Source: JAGWRI01 sp963728785 (GTDB lineage: Bacteria; Gemmatimonadota; Gemmatimonadetes; Gemmatimonadales; Gemmatimonadaceae). From it: a DNA stretch of 64,000 nucleotides. The stretch lies in assembly GCA_963728785.1 (NCBI GenBank), contig CAVSKV010000004.1:1612001-1676000 (forward strand). The letters run 5' to 3'. How positions within the stretch are numbered: position 1 is the stretch's first letter; every line of letters starts with the position of its first letter. The translations under genes and the position numbers were made by a program. This document shows positions 38,012-47,299 of the stretch, one piece after another. Under the pieces are notes generated by a model that made no database searches, was not told the origin of the DNA, and worked only from the letters and a program-made list of their open reading frames with translations.

Positions 38012-40146
38012 CAAACTCCCGCCGCGACTTCCTCAAGCTCCTCGGCGGCGGCATAGCCGTCGCCCTCGTGACCCGCGACGCCGCCGCGGCCGAGCGCCTC
38101 ACCGCCGCGCTCGGCTCCCCGGGCGGAGACAGCGGGCCGCCCACGCCCACGGACCAGATCGCCGCCTGGCTCCACATCGGCGCCGACGACAGCGTCACAG
38201 TGTTCACCGGCAAGGTCGAGATCGGCCAGGGCATCCGAACCTCCCTCGCCCAGGAACTCGCCGAAGAGCTGCGTGTGCCCCTCGCCTCGGTTCAGATGGT
38301 CATGGGCGACACCGACCTGACGCCGTACGACATGGGTACCTTCGGCAGCATGTCCACCCCTCGTATGGGCCCCCTTCTACGGAAGGCGGGCGCCTCGGCC
38401 CGCGAACTGTTGATCGGCCTGGCTGCCGCTCGCTGGAACGTGGCCCGCACGTCGGTGGAGGCCGCCGACGGCCGCGTCGTGCACGCGGCAACCGGCCGGT
38501 CGGCCAGCTACGGCCAGCTCACGTCCGGCCGCCAGCTCACCGAGACGGTGCGCGACGACGCGCCCCTCACGCCAGGCACGGCGTGGAAGACGGCCGGCAC
38601 GCCGGCGGGCCGCGTCGGCGCGGCGGATGTGGTCACCGGCCGCCATCAGTATCCATCGGACATCACGCGCCCCGGAATGCTGTACGGCAAGGTGCTGCGC
38701 GCGCCCTCCATCGGCGCCACGCTCCAGTCCATGGATGCGAGCGAGGCCGCCGCGGTCAAGGATGCGATAGTCGTGGCCGACGGCCCGTTCGTCGGCGTAG
38801 CCGCGCCCCGCACCGCCGACGCCGAACGCGCGCTCGTTTCCATCAAGGCCGGGTGGACGCCCGCGCCGGGGCCCGAGCCGTCATCGGCCGACGTCTATGA
38901 GTACCTCAAGCGCACACGGCCCGCGCCAAGCGCCGGGCGCGGCGGCGGCGAGGGCTACGGCGGCGAACCCTTCGTCCAGGGCGACGTGGATTCTGCGCTC
39001 CGCTCGGCGGCCCGTACGTTGTCGTGCACCTACACCGTGGCCTACATCGCGCACGCGCCGCTCGAACCGCGCGCCGCCGTGGCCGAATGGGCCGCCGACG
39101 CCAAAGGCGAGAAGCTCACCGTCTGGACGGGCACGCAGCGCCCCTTCGGCGTGAAGGAAGAGCTGATGCGCGCCTTCAACCTGGCCGACGATCGCGTGCG
39201 GGTGATCATGCCCGACATGGGCTCCGGCTACGGCGGCAAGCACACCGGAGAATGCGCCATCGAGGCGGCCCGGCTGGCCCGGGCCACCCACAAGCCGGTG
39301 AAGCTCGTCTGGACGCGCGAGGAGGAATTCCGCTGGGCGTATTTCCGGCCGGCCGGCGTGATCGACGTGAGCGCCGGCATGACCGCCGACGGCACGCTCA
39401 CCGCCTGGGCGTTCGACAACTACAACTCGGGACCCGCCGCCATCAGGCCCATGTACGACATCGCCAACCAGCGCGTTGAGTACCACCCGAGCGAGTCGCC
39501 GCTGCGCCAGGGGTCGTACCGCGGGCTGGCTGCCACGGCCAACCATTTCGCCCGCGAGATGCACGTGGACGAACTGGCCCACAGCATCGGCATGGATCCC
39601 CTCGCCTTCCGCCTCAGGAACCTGAAGGACGAACGGCTGCGCGCCGCCTTCCAGACGGCCGCCGACCGCTTCGGCTGGGGACGGCCGCGCACCGAGGGAC
39701 ACGGCGTGGGCATCGCCGGCGGCTTCGAGAAGGGCGGCTACATCGCCACGGCCATCGAGGTCGCGGTGGACAGGGCGAGCGGCTCGGTGAAGCTCGTGCG
39801 CGGCGTGAGCGCGTTCGATTGCGGCGCGGTGGTCAATCCCGGCATCCTGCGCAATCAGATCGAGGGCGCATTCATCCAGGGCATCGGCGGGGCGCTGTTC
39901 GAGGCCATCGATTTCGACCACGGCGTGATTCGCAACCCGCACTTCGCGCAGTACCGGGTGCCGCGCTTCTCCGACGTGCCCGACGTTGACGTCGTGCTCA
40001 TCGACCGCAAGGACGAAACGCCCATGGGGGCGGGCGAGACGCCCATCTTCGGAGTTGCGCCCGCCGTCGGCGCCGCGATCTTCGACGCAGTTGGAATTCG
40101 CGTACGGGCCCTGCCCATGGCCCGCGGAGGACTCCGGACGGGCTGA
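38008..40146 (+). CDS. Molybdenum hydroxylase large subunit (isoquinoline 1-oxidoreductase beta-type)
   Basis: 712 residues from ATG 38008 with GAGGAGG 8 bp upstream. A Tat signal (TNSRRDFLKLLGGGIAVAL) shows that the folded, cofactor-loaded complex is exported; the small subunit lacks its own signal and would ride along. Family segments are VEIGQGIRTSLAQELAEEL, MPDMGSGYGGKHTGECAIEAA, VWTREEEFRWAYFRP, GSYRGLAATANHFAREMHVDELA and a final GAGETPIFGVAPAVGAAI with the conserved active-site Glu near GAGE. There is no FAD subunit, as expected for this group. Substrate unknown (aldehyde or N-heterocycle). Confidence 0.9.
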   Translation: MTNSRRDFLKLLGGGIAVALVTRDAAAAERLTAALGSPGGDSGPPTPTDQIAAWLHIGADDSVTVFTGKVEIGQGIRTSLAQELAEELRVPLASVQMVMGDTDLTPYDMGTFGSMSTPRMGPLLRKAGASARELLIGLAAARWNVARTSVEAADGRVVHAATGRSASYGQLTSGRQLTETVRDDAPLTPGTAWKTAGTPAGRVGAADVVTGRHQYPSDITRPGMLYGKVLRAPSIGATLQSMDASEAAAVKDAIVVADGPFVGVAAPRTADAERALVSIKAGWTPAPGPEPSSADVYEYLKRTRPAPSAGRGGGEGYGGEPFVQGDVDSALRSAARTLSCTYTVAYIAHAPLEPRAAVAEWAADAKGEKLTVWTGTQRPFGVKEELMRAFNLADDRVRVIMPDMGSGYGGKHTGECAIEAARLARATHKPVKLVWTREEEFRWAYFRPAGVIDVSAGMTADGTLTAWAFDNYNSGPAAIRPMYDIANQRVEYHPSESPLRQGSYRGLAATANHFAREMHVDELAHSIGMDPLAFRLRNLKDERLRAAFQTAADRFGWGRPRTEGHGVGIAGGFEKGGYIATAIEVAVDRASGSVKLVRGVSAFDCGAVVNPGILRNQIEGAFIQGIGGALFEAIDFDHGVIRNPHFAQYRVPRFSDVPDVDVVLIDRKDETPMGAGETPIFGVAPAVGAAIFDAVGIRVRALPMARGGLRTG

Positions 40147-40157
40147 TCAGCCCCGAT

Positions 40158-40175
40158 GCGCCGGTGTCGCGGCGC
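40158..40175. terminator. Weak hairpin between convergent genes
   Basis: GCGCC (40158-40162) and GGCGC (40171-40175) flank an 8-nt loop just before the stop of the convergent NAD+ synthetase. A 14-bp palindrome GGGCTGATCAGCCC (40140-40153) overlaps the hydroxylase stop codon. Confidence 0.35.
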
Positions 40176-40176
40176 T

Positions 40177-42085
40177 TCAGCTCTCCCACTCGTTGCGCTG
40201 CACCACCGGCAGTTGCAGCGCCCGCTCCCGCTCGAGATCCAGCGACCCCACGTGCAGCGAGATCGGCGCCTGCACCCATTTGAAGATGGAGCGCGAGAAC
40301 AACTCCACGAACCGGGCGGCGTGCGCCGCGAGCATGGGCGCCGGCAGCTGCGGAAATACCGAGCAGAGGGCCTGGGCCAGTTCCGGCGTGGATAGCTTCT
40401 CGCCGGCGTAGAGATAGAGGCAGGCGTCGAGCACCGGGAACGGCATCAACTCCGCCTCCGCAGACTGGTTGGCCGCCAGCTCAGGGCTCGCCACGGTGCC
40501 CAGCGTGAGCGCGATGCCTTCGAACCCGAACCGTTCGTGGAGCCGTTCCAGCAGAGCGTTGACCATCGTCTTCGGCACGTTGGCGATGGGCGAGAGCGCG
40601 CCTTCCAGATCCCCGCCGATCGTCACGTAGCCCACCGCGCGCTCACTCATGTCGCTCGTCTGGAGGAACAGCGCGTGCGCGGAGTTCGCCCAGTTCCACA
40701 TGCGGGCTCCGCGCAGCCGCGCCTGAACGTTCTGCACGGTCACCGGCGTCGGTTCAGCGCCGTCGAGCATCTCGCGCGTGGCGTCGAGTTCACGTTTCGG
40801 CGCCTCGGCGAGCGGCACTTCACGGAGCGTGACGCCGAGTTCGGCGCAGATCCGCTCGGCGGCATCGCGCGTGTCCGCCGCGCTGAACTCGGTCGGCATG
40901 TAGAACGCCGAGATCCGTTCGGCCACCACACGCCGCAGCGTTTCGCCCTCGAGGCTGGGATGGGCCAGGCGCACGGCGCGCCACGCCACCAGCAGCGCCA
41001 GCAGGGAGTCGCGCCCGCCGGAGAGCGCAATGCCGTACCGCTCGAATGCCCCGGACTTCGCGAAGTAATCCTTCGTCCCCAGGGCCAGCGCCTCGAACAG
41101 GTCGTCGAGCACGCGCACCCGCGGTTCGCGCGCGTCGGTGAGTGGACCGGGTAGGAAGAAGCTGCCGTCCGGCCCGGCGGGATACCGCAGATGCGTTCGC
41201 GCCGCGGTCGGCTCGTCCACGGTGACGGCCGGAACGAGCCGGGCCGTCCGCTGGAACGCCTCGCAGTCGGCACGCCAGGTCGTGTTCTCCACCCGCAACC
41301 GCTGCGTGCGGTCCAGATCCACCACGCACGACGTGACGCCTTCGTGGAATCGCGGCACCTCCAGCAGCGGCCGCCCATTCTGGAACACGAATCCGCCGCC
41401 GTCGAACACGAGGCTGTCCTGTCCTCCCACCATGTTGGCGTACACCACCGTACTCTGGTAGTCCGCCGATCGCGTGGCGAGCATCTCGCGCCGCGTCTCC
41501 AGAACGCCGATCCGGTACGGAGACGCCGACAGGTTGATCACCATCTCGGCGCCGGAATACGTACGCCGCCGCATCGGACCGTCCGGCGACCAGAATGTCC
41601 TCGCACACCTCCACGGCGAGCGTGAATGCGTCGAACCGGAAGATGTAATCGCCGAACGGCACGCCATGCACGACGCGCGCCAACCCCGGCGCGCCCGCCG
41701 ACAACGTGCGCCGTTCGTAGAACACGCCGTACGTTGGCAGCTTTTCCTTGGGCACGAGCCCCACCACCCGCCCGCGGTGTACGACGGCCGCCACATTGAA
41801 CAGCCGCCCCTCGACGTCCGCGATCAGCCCCAGCACGAACACGGTGGCGAAATCGCGCGTCGCGTCTGCTACGCGCACCAGCGCATCCCATTGCGCGGCC
41901 ACGAACCCGCGCCACTGCACGAGGTCTTCGGCAGGGTATCCGCCCAGCACCTGCTCGGGAAAGACGCCGATCGTCGCGCCGCGCACGTTCAACTCACCGG
42001 CACGGGCAATTACTCGCTCGGCGTTCTGCCGCACGGCGCCAACGGTGGTGCTCACGTTGGCAATACCGATCTCCACCAGCCGCAT
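40177..42085 (-). pseudogene. nadE: Glutamine-dependent NAD+ synthetase, disrupted by a +1 frameshift
   Basis: The region is 1909 bp, i.e. 636 codons plus one base. Frame 1 starts at ATG 42085 (AGGAG upstream) with a nitrilase-type glutaminase domain: GVFPEQVLGGYPAEDL (Glu), VGLVPKEKLPTYGVF (Lys), AVEVCEDI (Cys). At 41590-41597 the frame must shift by one base, after which SPDGPMRRRTYSGAEMVINLSASP continues the same domain and the synthetase domain follows (YGIALSGGRDSLLALL, the PP-loop). Everything on both sides is intact, so one extra T in gacattctgg is the simplest cause. NAD+ synthetase is normally essential. A sequencing/assembly error is therefore as likely as a true lesion; a second nadE elsewhere would also explain it. 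Confidence 0.85.
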
Positions 42086-42108
42086 CGGCCGACTCTCTCC
42101 TTTGCCCG

Positions 42109-44844
42109 CTAGGGGACTTCCCGGCGCGACGGACCGCCCTTCCTTTCCCGCTCCTCGTCCGACAGGTCCACCGACATCGGGAAGAACAGCGACTGGTGCA
42201 CGGCCGGATACGGCGTGTTCCACCCGCGCGCGTCGTGCCACAGAATGCGGTTCAACTCGTCGCTCGGCGCCGCGTCGGGAATGTCCAACCGCATGCGCGA
42301 CGACGCCAGCGCGGCGGCCCGCGCTGGGCCGCGCAGCGCCCCCACCCGCTCGTTCACGTCGTAGAGGGACTGCGCCGGAACGAGTGCCGTGTACGGCGTG
42401 AGGTCGGGAGCCTGCCCGGGTTCCAGGAAACTCGCGCGCATGTCGTGCGCCACCAGATCGAACATGCTCAGCGCCGGCAGCCCCAGCATCAACTCCACGG
42501 TCTTCACCATGCTCGGCTGGCTGTAGAACGTGCTGTCAATCGCCCCGCGGCGCGCGTACGGCGAGATGGCCAGCGCCACCGTGCGATGGCCGTCGATGTG
42601 GTCCACCCCGTTCTGCGCGTCGTCCTCCACCACCAGAATCGCCATGGACTTCCAGAACGGCGAATGCGACAGCGCCTCCACCATGTGGCCGAGCGCGAGG
42701 TCGTTGTCCGCCACCGAAGCCTTGGGTGTGCTCCATCCCGGCGACGTGCCGTTGGTGTGGTCGCTGGGCAGGATGACCATCACGAGATCCGGCATGCGGC
42801 CGGCCGCCGTCCACTCGCGCACGTGCTCGTCGAAGATGTCGGCCTTGACCACGTCCGGCACTTCCTGCGTCCACCCGGGGTACTCGCGCACCAGCACCTT
42901 GTCGAGCGACGGGATGTCGGAGTGCGTGTCGTACCGCTTGCGGGCTGCGTTCCGGAAGTACGCCGCGTCGTGCAAGGCCGAGTCGCGGTACTCGGCCAGC
43001 AGTTGGCGCCGGACGCTCGAGATCGAGTCCGACGGCGCCGGCGCGTACTCGCCGAACACCGACACCGACCTCCCCTTGGCCTCCGCATCCTCCCACAGGA
43101 AGCCGCCCAGCGAATAGGTGAGCGCGTCCACGCCCTCCGACGGGTAGCTGCGCCCCTCGTACAGCGGCCACATCGGGTACTCGGTCTCGTTGGCCTGCGT
43201 CAGCCACTGGTGTCCGTCGGCCGAGTTGCCCCCCGACGCGAAGAAATGGTCGAGCAGCACGAACCGATCCGACAACGCATGCGCGTTGGGCGTCACGGCG
43301 CGTCCGAAGATCACCAACGAGCTGTCGCTCGCCCCGCGCCCCTCGTCGCCCAGCACCTGGTCGTACGTCCGGTTTTCTCGCACGATGAACACCACGTGAT
43401 CGATGAGCGACGGTTCGCCCGGCCGCTCCGGCACCGCGCGCCGCGGTGCGTCGGGTCGCACGGCGAGCGCGGTTCCGGTACGTCCCTTGAGCGTGAGCCG
43501 GTCGTTGGCCGCCACCGACGTCGTGTACGCCATCAACTCCGCCTCGCCGGGCACCGGAATCACGTTCACCGACCCGCGCACCGCGTACACCTGCCGCCCC
43601 ACCTTGCCGGGCGAACCACCCGTGCGACCCGTACCCATGCCCACGCCGAGCAGCGTCCCCACGGCCAGCGTCGCGCCGTCGGGGCTCACGTCGAGCGCCT
43701 CTGGATACCAGCCCGTGGGAATCAGTCCCTGGAACGAGAACGCCGGCTGCACCCCGTCACCCGATACGCCGTACATCGCCACCGCGTTCGCCCCGCCGAG
43801 CGCCACGAACAGCGTGCAGCCGTCGGGAGCCAGCGCCAGCGCTGTGGGCGCGAGTCCGGCTTGGGTCTCGTTGAACGGCTCCACGCGGAGCGTGGCGAGC
43901 GCGTCGCCGGTTCGCGAATCGATCACGCTCACCGCGTCGGAGTTGCCGTCGGCCACGTACAGCCGCCCACGCGACCGGTCCCATGCCATGTCCGTCGGAT
44001 GCCGGCCCACCACCACCGTACGCGTGATGCGCCCGGTAACGAGATCGATGCGCGTTACCGTGCCGGGTTCGGCGATGCCGCGCGCGTCCACGCGCACCGG
44101 CTCCGCCATCGGGTCGCAGCACTGCCGCGCCGCGCGCTCGCCGCTCGCCGGCTTGGGACCGCCGAAGTTGGAGATCCACGCCGCCGATCCGTCGTCGGCC
44201 ACCAGCGCCGCCACCGGCAGCACGCCCGCGTCGAGCGTGCGCAACACGGCGCCGTTGTCGGCGTCGATGATCGCCACCTGGTCGTTGGCGGGCAGCGGAA
44301 CCACCGCCACGCGGTGCCCCGACGCGTTGGCCCGGCGCGCCACGGCGGGCGCGCCCGCCATGTACGCTCCCAGCGCGCCGGAGTTGAGCGTCGCGTGGGC
44401 CGAGTCTCCCGCCGCGCCCGATGGCGTGAACCCGGTGAGCTGCGCCACAGCCCCCCCACGCCGCAGCACGCCCGCGCCCGGTGTGCGGCTGGTCTGAAGG
44501 CCGGCTGGCAGCCGGCCCACCGACGACACGAGCACGCGGCCCGACGTCGCGTCAACGGCCACGCCATGCACGCCCGGCGTGCCGCTCAAGTGCGCAACCG
44601 ACAGCACGCGATTGTCGCGCCAGTCGAGTTCGTAGGCCGTGCCCGGCACGGCCACCCAGATCACGTTGGACGTGGGGCCGAACCGCACGCCCGCCACGCG
44701 GCCGGTGAATACGGATTGAACGCCCGCGGGAGTGACGCGCTGGTCGGTGGCGATCACCCCGGAATCGGCAACGGTGCGCCGGGGCTGCTGCGCACCCGCC
44801 TGCTGGAAGGCAGCGAGCAGCAGCGGCAGGACGGTCGAGATCAT
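42109..44844 (-). CDS. Secreted YncE-like propeller fused to AcpA-type phosphoesterase
   Basis: 911 residues. Signal peptide MISTVLPLLLAAFQQAGAQ. Residues ~45-440 are a beta-propeller of the surface-layer/YncE kind (VPLPANDQVAIIDADNGAVLRTLD, GRLYVADGNSDAVSVIDSRTGDALATL, LALAPDGCTLFVALGGANAV). From ~490 a phosphoesterase of the phospholipase C/AcpA group follows (DHVVFIVRENRTYDQVLGDEG, ALSDRFVLLDHFFASGGNSADGHQWL, AILVVEDDAQNGVDHIDGHR). It would release phosphate from lipid or other phosphoesters outside the inner membrane. A shorter relative lies at 51678. NAD+ synthetase follows 23 bp downstream. Confidence 0.88.
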   Translation of the reverse strand: MISTVLPLLLAAFQQAGAQQPRRTVADSGVIATDQRVTPAGVQSVFTGRVAGVRFGPTSNVIWVAVPGTAYELDWRDNRVLSVAHLSGTPGVHGVAVDATSGRVLVSSVGRLPAGLQTSRTPGAGVLRRGGAVAQLTGFTPSGAAGDSAHATLNSGALGAYMAGAPAVARRANASGHRVAVVPLPANDQVAIIDADNGAVLRTLDAGVLPVAALVADDGSAAWISNFGGPKPASGERAARQCCDPMAEPVRVDARGIAEPGTVTRIDLVTGRITRTVVVGRHPTDMAWDRSRGRLYVADGNSDAVSVIDSRTGDALATLRVEPFNETQAGLAPTALALAPDGCTLFVALGGANAVAMYGVSGDGVQPAFSFQGLIPTGWYPEALDVSPDGATLAVGTLLGVGMGTGRTGGSPGKVGRQVYAVRGSVNVIPVPGEAELMAYTTSVAANDRLTLKGRTGTALAVRPDAPRRAVPERPGEPSLIDHVVFIVRENRTYDQVLGDEGRGASDSSLVIFGRAVTPNAHALSDRFVLLDHFFASGGNSADGHQWLTQANETEYPMWPLYEGRSYPSEGVDALTYSLGGFLWEDAEAKGRSVSVFGEYAPAPSDSISSVRRQLLAEYRDSALHDAAYFRNAARKRYDTHSDIPSLDKVLVREYPGWTQEVPDVVKADIFDEHVREWTAAGRMPDLVMVILPSDHTNGTSPGWSTPKASVADNDLALGHMVEALSHSPFWKSMAILVVEDDAQNGVDHIDGHRTVALAISPYARRGAIDSTFYSQPSMVKTVELMLGLPALSMFDLVAHDMRASFLEPGQAPDLTPYTALVPAQSLYDVNERVGALRGPARAAALASSRMRLDIPDAAPSDELNRILWHDARGWNTPYPAVHQSLFFPMSVDLSDEERERKGGPSRREVP

Positions 44845-44898
44845 GCCTTCAAATTATGCTGCGTACCAGCAGCGTGGAGCACCGGTCTTGTAACACGG

Positions 44899-45486
44899 CT
44901 AGGGCGCATGGTCCATGGCCTGGCCGCGGGCCAGCATCATGTGATGGCGCGGATGGTGGTCGCCATCCACCAGCACCCCCACCATGCCCAGGCCGCGCAG
45001 CTTGGTCACCGCGCCGGTGTCGGCCGGATCGTTGGCCGTAACGGTCACGCGGGCGCCGGCCGGAATGGCCACGGCCGCCACGTGATAGCTCGCCGTCATG
45101 TTCATCATGTGCGCGTGAGCCACGAGCATGCGCTGGATCGCCCCCACCGTGCGGCCGGTGCCGGTCACCTCGGCCTCGAAGCCGCCGGCCACGTTCTTCT
45201 GCGTGATGAGGGCGCGCATGGTCACCTCGTCCATGTCGATCAGGTGCTGGCGCAACGCTTCGAGGTTCACCTTCGACCAATCGGTGTTGGGGTCGGCTTC
45301 GAGAAGGCGCACCACTTCCTGCAGGGCGGCGAACGCCGCCTGGCCGGCCTGCGTGGGCACCATGGCCGACGCGGAATCGTGTTTGGCCCCCATCATCGCG
45401 TGCTCGTTCTGCGCGGCAAGGGGACGGGCGAAGAGAAGTGCGGTCGCCACGCAGGCGATCGCGAACGGACCTGTGCTCCGGGTCAT
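44899..45486 (-). CDS. Exported His/Met-rich protein
   Basis: 195 residues from ATG 45486 with GGAAGG upstream; the longer open frame is antisense to the DUF969 gene. Signal peptide (GPFAIACVATALLFARPLAAQ), then His/Met clusters at both ends of the mature chain (NEHAMMGAKHDSASAM, and DHHPRHHMMLARGQAMDHAP) around a helical core (AAFAALQEVVRLLEAD, VNLEALRQHLIDMDEVTM, VAHAHMMNMTASYHV). The spacing suggests binding of a soft metal such as copper, but I recognise no named family. Divergent from the DUF969 operon. Confidence 0.65.
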   Translation of the reverse strand: MTRSTGPFAIACVATALLFARPLAAQNEHAMMGAKHDSASAMVPTQAGQAAFAALQEVVRLLEADPNTDWSKVNLEALRQHLIDMDEVTMRALITQKNVAGGFEAEVTGTGRTVGAIQRMLVAHAHMMNMTASYHVAAVAIPAGARVTVTANDPADTGAVTKLRGLGMVGVLVDGDHHPRHHMMLARGQAMDHAP

Positions 45487-45636
45487 GGCCACCTTCCGGC
45501 GCTGGGGGGATCCTGGCGGCGGGGCATGAATCGGGAGCGCCCGCCCGCACCCGCAATCTCGCCAACACCGCCGTCCAGGGGGAGGGGCAGCGGCCCGTTT
45601 GCCGCCGCGCCGGGCGGGCCCGTACCTTTGCCCTCC

Positions 45637-46344
45637 ATGCTCACCCTTCTCGGCGTCCTCGTCGTCATCGTCGGCTTCGCCCTGCGCTTCAACGCGCTGC
45701 TCGTGGTCACCGTCGCGGGCATCGTCACCGGGCTCGCCGGCGGCCTCAGCCTGCCCGCCGTGATTTCGGAGTTCGGCAAGGCGTTCACCGTCAACCGCTA
45801 CGTGGCCATCGTGTGGATGGTGCTGCCCGTGATCGGCCTGCTCGAACGCAGCGGGCTCAAGGAGCGCGCCCGCGACCTCATCGCGCGCATCCACGCCGCC
45901 ACCACCGGCCGCGTGCTCATGGCGTATCTCGCGCTCCGCCAGATCACCGCGTCCCTCGGGCTCACCTCGCTGGGCGGGCACCCGCAGATGGTGCGTCCGC
46001 TCGTCGCGCCGATGGCCGAGGCCGCCGCCGAGACGCGGTACGGCGACCTGCCCGAGGAGACACGCTATCTGATCCGCGCCAACGCCGCCGCGGTGGACAA
46101 CATCGGCGTCTTCTTCGGCGAGGACATCTTCATTGCCATCGGATCCATTCTCCTCATCAAGGGCTTCCTCGCCCAGAATGGCATTAACGTGGAGCCCACC
46201 ACGCTCGCCAAGTGGGCCGTTCCCACGGCGGTCTCGGCTTTCATCATCCATGCAACGCGGCTGGTGTTGCTCGATCGAAAACTGAAACGACAGTTGGGCA
46301 GGCAGGCAGTCGGGCAGGCAGTCAGTCAGGCGGCCGGGCAATGA
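45637..46344 (+). CDS. DUF969 membrane protein
   Basis: 235 residues, about six transmembrane helices. Typical DUF969 segments are VIGLLERSGLKERARDLI, LALRQITASLGLTSLGGHPQMVRPLVAPMAEAAAE and AVDNIGVFFGEDIFIAIGSILLIKGFL. It overlaps DUF979 as ATGA and the pair very likely forms one transporter, as in other genomes where they adjoin 5-oxoprolinase genes (none seen here). Its last ~18 residues (QLGRQAVGQAVSQAAGQ) are encoded entirely by octamer array 4, so the natural C-terminus has probably been extended. Confidence 0.9.
   Translation: MLTLLGVLVVIVGFALRFNALLVVTVAGIVTGLAGGLSLPAVISEFGKAFTVNRYVAIVWMVLPVIGLLERSGLKERARDLIARIHAATTGRVLMAYLALRQITASLGLTSLGGHPQMVRPLVAPMAEAAAETRYGDLPEETRYLIRANAAAVDNIGVFFGEDIFIAIGSILLIKGFLAQNGINVEPTTLAKWAVPTAVSAFIIHATRLVLLDRKLKRQLGRQAVGQAVSQAAGQ
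46291..46338 (+). repeat. Octamer array 4, inside the end of a coding region
   Basis: Six units of type cagtcggg (TCGGGCAG in gene sense): cagttggg, caggcagg, cagtcggg, caggcagt, cagtcagg, cggccggg. They are immediately followed by the caATGA junction that ends DUF969 and starts DUF979. This is the only locus of the family that lies in an open reading frame; because 8 is not a multiple of 3 the encoded peptide is not a simple repeat. Confidence 0.8.
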
Positions 46345-47297
46345 TCACCCTCGGCGCCGTGTACTTCCTGATGGGGCTCCTCCTCGCCGGCATCGCGCTC
46401 GTCAATCTGTTCGACCGCGCCGACGCCAAGCGCTACAACAAGACCGCCTTCTGGGGCATCTACGGGATCACATTTCTGCTCGGCAGCCACCTGCCCGACT
46501 TCGTGAACGGGTGCCTGGTCATCGGCATGGTGCTCGTGTCGAGCATCGGCGGCCTGGGGCGCGGCGGCCCCGAGCTGGTCACGCGCGCCCAACGCGAGGC
46601 GAGCGCCGCCCGCTGGCGGAACAAGCTGTTCATCCCGGCCCTGCTCATTCCCGCCGTCACCGTCGCCGGAACGTTCGTCTTCAAGAGCCTGCGTGTGGAC
46701 GGCGTGGCGCTCGTGGATCCGTCGCAGGTCACCGTCATCTCGCTCGCCCTCGCCACCGTGGTGGCGTTGGTCGTGGGGATGGCCATGCTGCGCGCGCCCG
46801 CCATGGCCCCCGTGCAGGAAGCCCGCCGCCTCATGGACGCGGTGGGCTGGGCTGCCGTGCTGCCGCAGATGCTCGCCGCGCTGGGCGCCCTGTTTGCCCT
46901 GGCCGGCGTGGGCACCGTGGTCTCGACGCTCGTCAACCGCTGGATTCCGCTCGACACGGCCATCGTGGTCGTCATCACATACGCCGTGGGCATGGCCCTG
47001 TTCACCATCGTCATGGGTAACGCGTTCGCGGCCTTCCCCGTGATGACCGCCGGCATCGGGCTACCCCTCATCGTCACTAGGTTCGGCGGCGACCCCGCGA
47101 TCATGGCCGCCATCGGCATGCTCTCGGGATATTGTGGAACGCTAATGACCCCGATGGCCGCTAACTTCAACATCGTGCCGGTGGCGCTGCTCGAGCTGCC
47201 CGACGAGAATGCGGTGATCAAGGTCCAGATTCCCACCGGGCTCATCCTGCTCGCCGTCAACATCCTGCTCATGTACTTCCTCGTCTTCCGCTACTGA
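46341..47297 (+). CDS. DUF979 membrane protein
   Basis: 318 residues, eight or nine transmembrane helices. MITLGAVYFLMGLLLAGIAL, NKTAFWGIYGITFLLGSHLPDFVNG, GMALFTIVMGNAFAAFPVMTAGIGLPLI and GMLSGYCGTLMTPMAANFNIVPVALLELPD are characteristic. The start ATG 46341 sits directly on octamer array 4 and has no good ribosome site of its own, so its translation should depend on coupling with DUF969. Probable second subunit of the same transporter. Confidence 0.9.
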   Translation: MITLGAVYFLMGLLLAGIALVNLFDRADAKRYNKTAFWGIYGITFLLGSHLPDFVNGCLVIGMVLVSSIGGLGRGGPELVTRAQREASAARWRNKLFIPALLIPAVTVAGTFVFKSLRVDGVALVDPSQVTVISLALATVVALVVGMAMLRAPAMAPVQEARRLMDAVGWAAVLPQMLAALGALFALAGVGTVVSTLVNRWIPLDTAIVVVITYAVGMALFTIVMGNAFAAFPVMTAGIGLPLIVTRFGGDPAIMAAIGMLSGYCGTLMTPMAANFNIVPVALLELPDENAVIKVQIPTGLILLAVNILLMYFLVFRY

Positions 47298-47299
47298 CC

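Noticed and set aside
41590..41597. Programmed ribosomal frameshift in NAD+ synthetase
   Set aside because: No slippery heptamer or stimulating structure seen at the shift site; an error or mutation is simpler.
42196..45636. Very long plus-strand extension upstream of DUF969
   Set aside because: Antisense to the propeller-phosphoesterase and His/Met-rich genes; DUF969 itself starts at 45637 and is complete without it.
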